A stretch of 64,000 nucleotides of DNA from Sipunculus nudus (taxonomy: Eukaryota; Annelida; Sipuncula; Golfingiida; Sipunculidae), in the NCBI GenBank assembly GCA_026874595.1, contig CM049310.1, positions 6,572,001 through 6,636,000 of the forward strand. The letters are read 5' to 3'. Below are positions 56,424-64,000 of the stretch, piece after piece (within the stretch, counting starts at the first letter, position 1; the number at the start of each line of letters is the position of its first letter). The position numbers and the translations under genes are program-made. Below the pieces are notes generated by a model. That model searched no databases and was not told the DNA's origin. It worked only from the letters and a program-made list of their open reading frames with translations.

Positions 56424-57520
56424 TAGCTCAGCTGACTATAAGTCATCTGAGCTATAGTTGTGGTCCATTGTCCGTCGTCTGTCCGTCCGTAGATGTGGCA
56501 CGTTTTGAGACCGTAAGACCTAGGAATCCATAATTCAGCTTAATGTTAGGTGTCCCCAAGATCTCCTACCAAGCCAAAAACTGGGTCTTTGCGACTTTGT
56601 TCCTTGGAGAATTTAAGGTAAAACCTCAATTTTTTTATTAAAAACCTATTATCACACTTCAGAACTGCCTAATATCAAAACCACTCATCTGTTTTTCATC
56701 TTATTTACTATAAATATTCCTCTATATAGTTCCTATGTACATGCCAGAAATTATGTCTGTATTATATAATTTAAAAAAGTTATGGGCCCAAACATAATGC
56801 ATTTTGTAAAAAATCAGAAAAGATATTTGATCACTTAACACAAAACGTGTTAAAGCTATGGACTTTTTTTCCAGTAATATAACTTTAATTAACCAAAATT
56901 AAATTGTATACCCAAATTTAGATCAAAGTCTTTTAAATTTTTTAAAATATAAACAAAAGTAAAAAATTGGTACCTTAAATTTTGCCCAACTTTGACCATG
57001 GCACGTTTTTTCCTGTTTGTACTATGGATTTAATTTTCACAGCATGTTTTTGTTAGCATTTTGTCTGTTAACACCAAATATTTGAAACCAGTTGATCAAA
57101 AACTAGATTTTATTCAAGTTTCCAAGCACCATGTAACAAATTGTTTACATCAAGCTAGTGTTACGCAGTTTGCAAGAGCTCAGCTCCCCAGCTTCAGCTC
57201 TCAGTTCCTAAAATTTAGCATACAATTAGATGTCTCAAAAATCCCCTACCATGCCAAGAATTTGGTCACTAGGACTTAATACCTTCGAGAAAAACTTCAT
57301 TTTTCCATTAAAAACCCATTGTTACACTTCAAGACTGCCTGATCTGACTTATCAAAACCACTGATCTGACTTTAATCATATATAATATACATATTTTTCT
57401 ATACATTCTCTATGCACATGCCAGAAATGATGTCAGTATTGTGTAATTGTTTTAAGTTATGGGCCCAAACATAATGCATTTTTGTAAAAAATCAAGAAAT
57501 ATATTTATGCTCACACACGC
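56424..57520. repeat. Hairpin-ended repeat, reverse orientation
   Basis: Hairpin AGCTCAGCTGACTATAAGTC and ATCTGAGCT at 56425-56453, then GTCCGTCGTCTGTCCGTCCG and the body of the 22415-23460 family in reverse. Non-coding. Confidence 0.68.
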
Positions 57521-57904
57521 ACACACAACACATAGCAGATCATTCAGATGAATAAATCAATGTTTGGTGGTAAGGGCCGTAAGGCCAATTTACATAAACT
57601 TTATTTGAATATAATTTACAAAGCAGGGCAAAATTGCTGCCCTGAACCAGGGTGGGGCTCAGCACGCCATAGGCCACATGTGGCCCCCCACCATGGCCCC
57701 TACCTACTTGCTGCTGAGCTGGATATGGATGGTAACAAATTACATAAATATCTCTGCTCCTGTGGTGCAGTGCATTTAATATAATTACCTCAACAACAAA
57801 ATCGCTAATGTCCATATTTAGTGAAAGATCATAAGGAAGCCGTCCAATGTGAAAAGTCCAATCCATATATGATATGTATATGAAGTTACACCTTATACTG
57901 TGGG

Positions 57905-58890
57905 GGTGCCCACCTGGGTCACCTAATAAGAGTAAAAAGTCAAAACAGTATGCGATCTATACAATAAACTTTACACTATAGAGGTGCCCACTTGGGTCAC
58001 ACAACCAAAAGTGTAGCAATTCCAAACGGTATGCAATCAATACAATACACATAACATCATGGGGGTGCCCACTTGGGTCACCCCACAAAAACAAATAACA
58101 TAAATGTTCATATATTGCGCAGATATAAATAAAAACATGAAAGTGGCTGAACAGCTGCAGAGGTTACCAATACAGTCCAAATCTGTCTATGCACAGCCAA
58201 TTAAAACGGGCACTGATGTTTCCAATCATAAACGCATATGTAATACATCATGATGCACCCTGAGTCCTTTCCTTGGAAGCCCACATGGGTCTTCACATAT
58301 ATACACATACACAAGTTACATGCAATGAATGGTGAGGGCTCAAGCAGGCAAGGCAATAACATCACATTACTGACTAAGGTTGATAAATTTATTTCCCGGT
58401 ATACCTGTATGTACAGGTGCCCACTTGGGTCACCAAGTAAATATGAACCGACCTTACATGCAGAGCATGAACCACATTAAAATAAATGGCCTTATACGGC
58501 TGCCCACATAGGTCACAGACAGACCTTGCACCTAACCTATGATTCTATCATGTGGAGAAGAAAAAAAACAAATAAAATAGACCACTCAATCAGGTGCCCA
58601 CTTGGGTCACCCAGGCATAATCCCTATGTATAACCCATGACTCTATAATATAACCAGCAATAGCATAACCTCTCATTACGATTTACCAAACACTGGTGCC
58701 CAATTGGGTCACCGAACCATACACTGATCCTCAATCTATCTCATGTATAAGCCCGATGCAGGTGCCCACTTGGGTCACCTAGCGAAGCTTGCAAGTTCCA
58801 GCTTTGTAGCTTATATACAACGAAGTTGATGGCACTGATCTAAGGTATAGTCTAAAATTAAATACAGTTGAGGATGCCCCCTTGGGCCAT
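57905..58890. repeat. Ten dispersed near-palindromes around GGTGCCCACTTGGGTCACC
   Basis: Copies start at about 57905, 57983, 58064, 58274, 58416, 58502, 58593, 58695, 58761 and 58862, some mutated. Each can fold on itself (GGTGxCCCA/TGGGxCACC arms). Sequence between them is not repeated. They lie just downstream of the recombinase stop, in the 3' part of the retroelement. Confidence 0.8.
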
Positions 58891-58941
58891 CCAGCTACAG
58901 CTCATCAGGGTCTAATCCTAAATCAGGGCTCGTAACCTTAG

Positions 58942-59850
58942 CTACTGAGCTTGAAACATCCTAATATAACGCATGAAAGCATTGGATTTCCATCTTCCTA
59001 GGTTACGAATTTCACTGTCTGATTTACCAAGTATAGCAGCATCTGTAGCAGCTCCAATCCTAAACGAATGGCCTTTGAAAAGAGCCGGGTCAAGTTTACA
59101 GAATATGAGATCCTTGTTCAGCTGAGCTGTGAACTCTGAACGACTGACTGGGGAAGCTGAAGGGCTGCTAAACAGAGCACCTTTACGATTCCCTCTGATT
59201 TGTAAAAATGTGGCTAAGGCTCTGACAGGGCAAGGGCCTGGGGTTTTAGTCTGTAGGACTACCATTTGGCATTGACCTGGAGGCATGTTTTTTGCATGCC
59301 TAATCTTTATCCTTGCGTAACCACGAGCCGCCCCCACTGATACATCTGACAATTGTACTACAAGGTTTTGCTGGCTAAAGGACCTAGTAATGAGCTCACC
59401 AATACGGAAAAACCCATGGAAGGCTACAAGGTACAGAGCAGTGAACAGTTTACATTCATATACATTATTGGATGTGCATGGAAGAGCTCTAACTAGCTGG
59501 TGTAGAATACTAAGCGATATGGGATAACGTAGGTCTACTTTAGGGGTTAATTTCCTAGCTCCCTGCAGCAGCCTTTTGACAGCTTCCGAGGCTGTAGGGT
59601 CTGTCAAATTTGCTAGTTTGTGTATGAAAGAAATGGCTGATGCTGTTGAAGCTAAAGTGGAGCCACAACAGCCGGAAGAATACTTCTTGGACAAAAAAAG
59701 GAACACTGCAAGAGACTGAACTGGTAATAGAGACCACTGGGAGTGACCCTGGCTTTGACAGAATGAGTGGAAACTGCTCCAGACCTGTTTATATGCTTTT
59801 TTGGTCTGAAGTGATAAGCTATTGGCAACTAAGTACTGACCTACACCCAT
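58942..59850 (-). CDS. Ngaro-like tyrosine recombinase
   Basis: 302 codons with no break. Recombinase boxes: Arg149 in FHGFFRIGEL, His261 and Arg264 in KGHSFRIGAAT, Trp287 in LGRW and the nucleophile Tyr295 in FMRYIRM. An N-terminal core-binding part (SLQTKKAYKQVWSSFHSFC) is present. It would cut and join the circular cDNA during integration. The ATG at 59850 sits at the very end of the RT-RNase H frame (shared base), as in overlapping ORFs of this class. Confidence 0.9.
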   Translation of the reverse strand: MGVGQYLVANSLSLQTKKAYKQVWSSFHSFCQSQGHSQWSLLPVQSLAVFLFLSKKYSSGCCGSTLASTASAISFIHKLANLTDPTASEAVKRLLQGARKLTPKVDLRYPISLSILHQLVRALPCTSNNVYECKLFTALYLVAFHGFFRIGELITRSFSQQNLVVQLSDVSVGAARGYARIKIRHAKNMPPGQCQMVVLQTKTPGPCPVRALATFLQIRGNRKGALFSSPSASPVSRSEFTAQLNKDLIFCKLDPALFKGHSFRIGAATDAAILGKSDSEIRNLGRWKSNAFMRYIRMFQAQ

Positions 59851-60794
59851 TAGCTCAGTGATGCTGGGGGAGCTGGAGCAGGGGTCGGGTTTTTGTTCAC
59901 TCCGTGAGCCAGCTTGCGGAAGCGACCTACCTGCAATTGCGACAAAGTATAAGCTAGGTTTCCTTTCTGTTTTATATGCATACCTTTAACAAGAATATTG
60001 AACTTGAGAGATATCAGCACTAACCGCCTTATTAAGCACATTGTGTGCGGCTGTGGAGTGGATTTCTTGTTTAGAATATTAACTAACGCCAGATTATCGG
60101 TCATCAATCTCAACTTCTTGTTGGACAATCGTTCACCCCATACCTCAAGAGCAGCGACAATGGGCCACAATTCCAGGGTTACCATATCATAATCTTGCCA
60201 GGACACTGGCCATTTCCCATAGAACCATTCACTGCAGAGAACGGCGCCAAATCCTAAACTGACAGTGGCTTTAGTCTGTAAATGTAATTCATCAGAGGAG
60301 ATCCAGGATTCCTCGAGAAAAAATGACTTGCCATTAAAACAGTCTAAGAAATGTAGCCAAACCTTCAGGTCTAGTTTGACTTGATTTGTCAATCTGGTAC
60401 GATGGTGCGGTAGTTTTAACCCATAAGTACGGTCAATAAGGCGCCTGAGAAAGGCCCTACCAGGCAGGACTACGACACAGGTAAAGTTTAAGAACCCTAT
60501 CAGGGACTGGAGCTCCCGAAGTGTGGCCTTTTCCTTATACAGGAGGGCTGAAATAATCTCCCTAGCTTTTGTCAACTTATCCAAGGGCAACCTAGCATAT
60601 TGCGCCTGGACATCAATTTCGATACCCAGAAAAGTGATTATCTGTGAAGGACCTTCTGTTTTATCATGTACAATTGGGACCCCTAGTTTATGACAAAGAG
60701 CAAGAAAGGCTTCCAGCAATTTCTTGCAAGAGGACTCAGTTTCCGCAATGAATAAAAAGTCGTCCAGGACATGTACCACCCTATTGGTTTGCAT
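59850..60794 (-). pseudogene. Ngaro-like RT (second part) and RNase H
   Basis: Continues the RT after a frameshift at about 60785. VVHVLDDFLFIAE is motif C (LDD), followed by DKTEGPSQIITFLGIEID and the connection region. RNase H is recognisable (LGFGAVLCSEWFYGKWP, LRLMTDNLALVNILNKK). However, the first Asp expected before the GFGA box is replaced (QTKATVSLGFGA), and the last Asp near the end (GNLAYTLSQLQ) is also missing. RNase H is therefore probably inactive. Confidence 0.8.
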
Positions 60795-61686
60795 GAGTTT
60801 TGGTAATGAATTCTAATGCCGAACTAAATTTCTCAAAGAGACAGCATGACGACGAGCAGCCCATGGGCAAGCAGCGGTCAAAATAGTACTGTCCTTCCCA
60901 CTTAAAACCTAACAGAGGATAGTTGTTCGGGGATATAGGCAGCAGACGGAACGCAGATTCTATATCGGTTTTTGCCATAAATGCTGCTTGGCCCAAAGGC
61001 TTGAGAAGTCTAATGGCATCATCAAATGTAGCATAATTAACGCTTATCAGTTCCCTGGGAATGCCTTCATTTACTGACTCGGATGAGGGGTAGGACAGGT
61101 TGTGAATTAACCTAAACTGACCAGGGTTCTTCTTCGGCACTACCCCAAGAGGAGACACTTTAAAATTTTGAAATGGAATTGTATCATAAGGGCCCATTAT
61201 CCTTCCTAACGAAAGCTCTTTGCTCAATTTGGCAGACACTACCTCGGGCTGACTGAGAGCTGAAGTGTGGTTTTCGCTTTGAGAATTTAATGCAGGCCCT
61301 TGGTATCCTATATCAAAACCCTCTAAGAAACCAGAATAGAGGAAATTCCTATCCCTAATGGGGTACCCTACCTCCGCAAGTAAATCATCTAGTGCCTGAC
61401 CGTTGATTGGGGAAGGCAACCTTTCTTTGGTTTGTATTAGGGGCCTGTCTCCTAACTTCCTGTCTCGGACCTGGGTACTGTTCTTTGCTGTTAGAATTTG
61501 CCTGGGGACGTTGTAAGCAGGATTTGAATGGGTGATTTCCCCCACAGAAACTGCATATGTGGGCATATGGGCATGGGTTTTTGGGACATTGCCTGTGCTT
61601 ATTGAACCCAAAGCAAACCCCTGTTGGGTTTGCGCGAAAGGGCTGACCAGACTTATTAGATTTGGCATGACCCCTGTGGTTGTCAC
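60781..61686 (-). pseudogene. Ngaro-like RT (first part)
   Basis: The RT-related sequence starts around FLYSGFLEGFDIGYQGP and includes SPLGVVPKKNPGQFRLIHNL, MAKTDIESAFRLLPI (motif A, Asp241) and LPMGCSSSCCLFEKFS (motif B). The frame stops at 60781 just before motif C, which lies in another frame from 60794. The frame's first about 95 residues overlap Gag in a different frame and have no known motif, so the ATG at 61686 is not reliable as a start. Confidence 0.8.
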
Positions 61687-62479
61687 GCTTGGTCACGGCG
61701 TCCATCCATAGGTCAGGATGGCGCCGATCCCAGCGTCTCCCTGTGTGCGCCCTGAGCTTACGGAACTCTAAGTCATAAGTACGCCAGTCATATCCCTTAC
61801 TGTACAGAGATCTAATAGACTCCATATAGGAACAAAGACGAGGGGCTTCACTACACAGGTTTGGGTTAGAACAATACACGCCCATGAATGTATGGAACGC
61901 AGACGTCCATTCGTACATATTCATTGAAGACTCAGTAAGGTCTTTCCTATCTTTAGAATTCTCAGATTTCTCTTTAGCAATGATCCAGTTAAGCTGGGAC
62001 AGGTCTACATACTCGCCTTTCCAAATGGCGTCCTTATGTTTGGGATCCACCCTGTCTAAAACATTTATAATATCGTCATCATCAATGTTTTGCCTGCCAT
62101 TATCTGGTGAGCCCTCACCTGAAATTTCTTCTACCATTTCCCCAGTGAGATCATCAGATCCTGCGATAAGTCCCTTTTTTACCAGCACGTCTTCAACCTG
62201 AGCTGCCACCGTCTCTTTCACTTGTGTGGAGACAGCGTTCACGATGGCATTGATACTCTCCTGGCTCAGCGTACCAGCACTGCTGGGTCCAGCTTGAGTA
62301 GGAGTGGCAGGTTCCTGGGCAGGTGTTGGTATACCAGTTTGTGGTAGCGTGGTAGGTGACACGAGCCTAGTTCTCTTTGGCGTGGAGTTGCGCGCAGCGT
62401 CTTCGATGAGGCGACGTGGGGCCTTCCTTTTCCTTGTTTCAATTCGACGTCTGGAGCTCATCTGACAAAAGAGAACCAA
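61385..62479 (-). CDS. Ngaro-like Gag
   Basis: 364 codons. Basic N-terminus (SSRRRIETRKRKAPRR), a Pro/Thr-rich stretch, an acidic segment near 120-140, a helical part with WTSAFHTFMGVYCSN and YDWRTYDLEFRKLR, then a zinc region. The zinc region has CFGFNKHRQCPKNPCPYAH (CCCH-like) and CSFCGGNHPFKSC (CCHC). It presumably binds element RNA and packages it. Two ATGs lie near the start (62479 and six codons later, MSSRRR); the second may be the real one. Confidence 0.82.
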   Translation of the reverse strand: MVLFCQMSSRRRIETRKRKAPRRLIEDAARNSTPKRTRLVSPTTLPQTGIPTPAQEPATPTQAGPSSAGTLSQESINAIVNAVSTQVKETVAAQVEDVLVKKGLIAGSDDLTGEMVEEISGEGSPDNGRQNIDDDDIINVLDRVDPKHKDAIWKGEYVDLSQLNWIIAKEKSENSKDRKDLTESSMNMYEWTSAFHTFMGVYCSNPNLCSEAPRLCSYMESIRSLYSKGYDWRTYDLEFRKLRAHTGRRWDRRHPDLWMDAVTKRDNHRGHAKSNKSGQPFRANPTGVCFGFNKHRQCPKNPCPYAHICSFCGGNHPFKSCLQRPQANSNSKEQYPGPRQEVRRQAPNTNQRKVAFPNQRSGTR

Positions 62480-62879
62480 ACCACCCCAGAATGTGACTTA
62501 TAATTATATGGATGAAATCTGCCACAGCGAGACCCTGTTGCCGTTATAATTTGCATTGGACCTTCTGGTACAACCAGAAATAGATTACTTGTTACTCTTC
62601 ATAAGTTCTTTCCAAATACATATGCAAGCTCCACAAATAAACAGACATTAAGGTTTCACAGACATTTTGACACAGCAAATGTATTGTTGCATGGGTTTAA
62701 AACAATTATGCAGTATGCGCCTCTGACATAGCCAGAATAAAATCATTGCAAAAGAAAATTCTTCTATAAAATCACAAATCCACAAGGCAAATAGAATGAA
62801 TGTCAGGAGAAGTGAACGTAACAAGCAAAAACACTAAAGCAGCAACATACCCCAGGTTTAGCCACCTGGGTTAAGGAGC

Positions 62880-63240
62880 CAATTTGTTCACCACGTGTGC
62901 AGCAAATCCCCCCCCCCCCCCAGGTCGAAAATCAACACTGCCTGGGTGGAACAAAAAGCGGGTTGCCAAATCCCCCCCATCACAAGTGTTAAAGAACCAA
63001 TACTTACGCCACCGGCGTAACATTCTCCCCATTTTCAATGATAATCAACAAGTGTCAGAGAACCAATACCTACACCACGGGTGTAGCAATGCCCCCCCTT
63101 CAAGAATAATCAACAAGTGTCAAAGCACCAAGATCTACACCACGGGTGCAGAAATCCCCCCCTTCAAGAATAATCAACAAATGTCGAAGAAATATCTACA
63201 CCACGGGTGTAGCAAATCCCCCTTCTTTCACCAATAAACA
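62880..63240. repeat. Short tandem array with CTACACCACGGGTGTAG hairpins
   Basis: Four to five units of about 55-60 bp with the phrase AATCAACAAGTGTC, then the hairpin CTACACC-ACG-GGGTGTAG-type arms and a C-rich tract. It lies between Gag and the SGNH ORF. Confidence 0.75.
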
Positions 63241-63383
63241 AAACCCCTTGATAACTAATAAATACAGACAGGAGTGCCCCCTCCCCCCCCCCCCCGTCAC
63301 TCATTAGCCTATCTATAAAAACCCCTGGATCTACCCCCAATGTTCCTTTGGGGAGCCTCCTTATACACTAAGCCTGATACATC

Positions 63384-63989
63384 TTATTGCCTAAGGGCAC
63401 AAATAAGGGACCCTCTGATACTCTGGTACCAGTGCTTCGTTCCAACCTCATTAAAATGGACCCCGTCTGTTGAGAATAAGTGTGCCCCCCAAGTAAACCC
63501 CTGGTGTCGCCATAAAGACGCATAGGTCGTATCCCCCAAAACAACATCTAGGTACTGGTTACAAATGTTCACACGGGAATTATAATCCTCAGGATACGGT
63601 CTCCCACAAAAAGGTGGGAATCTCGGGTTTAATTCCACAACAACTAGTCTATGAACTCCCATGTTCGTGTGGAGGAATTCACAAAGATCGGCTATTTTCT
63701 CACCGACAACTTCCGGCCTACCGTTGATGTCGAGACACGAGAGATCGTTTCCTCCTACGTGGAGGACCACAATATCAGGTTTAAATTTTTGGAATGGCGC
63801 AAGATCGCTCCCAAGACTAGTGACAGAATGGCCTCCCCTGCCTCGAACGGATATAATGCATGTAAGCGACGGGAATCCGAAATTAGGTCGCAAACGACCT
63901 TCGTGAGCCAACATGGCGGCCCCCAGGTTTCTGACTTCAGAGGCGCCTATAACTAGGGCTTTGTAATGGAGGAAAGAACGGCTAGCCAT
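63384..63989 (-). CDS. SGNH/GDSL-type hydrolase ORF, retroelement-associated, N-terminus open
   Basis: 201 codons from the ATG at 63989; the frame stays open to the window edge, so the protein may be longer. SGNH blocks: VIGASEVRNL (Ser17), a Gly-rich block near RGRGG, VVLHVGGNDL (Asn81) and STDGVHFNE (Asp175, His178). All catalytic positions are present. Such esterase-like ORFs have been reported in Ngaro elements and in some LINEs; their function there is unknown. It may be the first ORF of the element here or the last ORF of another element to the right. Confidence 0.8.
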   Translation of the reverse strand: MASRSFLHYKALVIGASEVRNLGAAMLAHEGRLRPNFGFPSLTCIISVRGRGGHSVTSLGSDLAPFQKFKPDIVVLHVGGNDLSCLDINGRPEVVGEKIADLCEFLHTNMGVHRLVVVELNPRFPPFCGRPYPEDYNSRVNICNQYLDVVLGDTTYASLWRHQGFTWGAHLFSTDGVHFNEVGTKHWYQSIRGSLICALRQ

Positions 63990-64000
63990 ATTGACGTAGC

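Larger units (their letters stand above)
57540..64000 (-). mobile_element. Ngaro-like tyrosine-recombinase retrotransposon (limits uncertain)
   Basis: Minus-strand order: Gag with zinc motifs (62479-61385), RT-RNase H (61686-59850, one frameshift) and intact tyrosine recombinase (59850-58942). Then follows about 1.3 kb of non-coding DNA with hairpin repeats. RT style and Gag resemble Ngaro elements more than DIRS-1. I could not find the split direct repeats (A1...B1A2B2) that would fix the ends, so the span is approximate and the left part may not all belong to it. An SGNH-hydrolase ORF lies upstream in the same orientation. Confidence 0.72.

Noticed and set aside
57905-58890. CRISPR-like layout of repeats and spacers
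   Set aside because: Repeats are degenerate, spacing is irregular, and the setting is an animal retroelement; no cas genes.

Overview
The window is a metazoan nuclear contig. Genes are spliced with GT-AG introns, intergenic DNA is AT-rich, and most of the length is transposable elements and satellite. The mix of Ty3-type, DIRS and Ngaro retroelements with hairpin-ended repeats fits a marine lophotrochozoan, most likely a mollusc. The phylum is inferred only from the repeat types and is not proven.

Host genes. (1) Bases 1242-26942, minus strand: the first seven coding exons (179 codons) of a TBC1D13-like Rab GTPase-activating protein; the rest lies left of base 1. Intron 3 (11.6 kb) holds a DIRS-type element and intron 5 (10.2 kb) holds a very young Ty3-type LTR element. 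Both are in the gene's own transcriptional orientation. (2) Bases 45847-46974, minus: a two-exon mitochondrial ribosomal protein MRPS2 (uS2m). (3) From 52676, plus: two internal exons of a gene resembling human C6orf136 (DUF2358 family), divergent from MRPS2. Its remaining exons were not found.

Mobile DNA. 4578-12224: LTR retrotransposon with CTATC target duplications, near-identical LTRs and domain order Gag-PR-IN-RT-RH. This is the Gmr1-like arrangement, Copia-like in order but Ty3-like in sequence. It has one in-frame stop, and Val replaces the catalytic Glu of integrase. 14053-22031: DIRS-type element with inverted terminal repeats and an internal complementary region, decayed, with its recombinase gene split by a nested 2.6-kb repeat. 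28600-42500: a gene-free tract of satellites and nested elements. It includes two inverted copies of one CAGGGGCG-ended DNA transposon landed about 0.13 kb apart in a 339-bp satellite; one carries a second satellite array and the other a 5'-truncated LINE. 57540-64000: an Ngaro-like retroelement (Gag, RT-RNase H, intact tyrosine recombinase), flanked on one side by ten hairpin motifs and on the other by an SGNH-hydrolase ORF.

Unexplained structure. A palindrome, GGTGGCGCCACC, recurs once per unit in several repeat families that otherwise look unrelated. Two of these families share a repeat length near 339 bp. A second recurring signature is a terminal hairpin built on AGCTCAG/CTGAGCT followed by a short A run, which closes many interspersed repeats and resembles HINE/pearl-type Helentron derivatives. 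These two are the strongest candidates for something not yet described. All assignments come from reading the sequence and recalled family knowledge; no database search was run.
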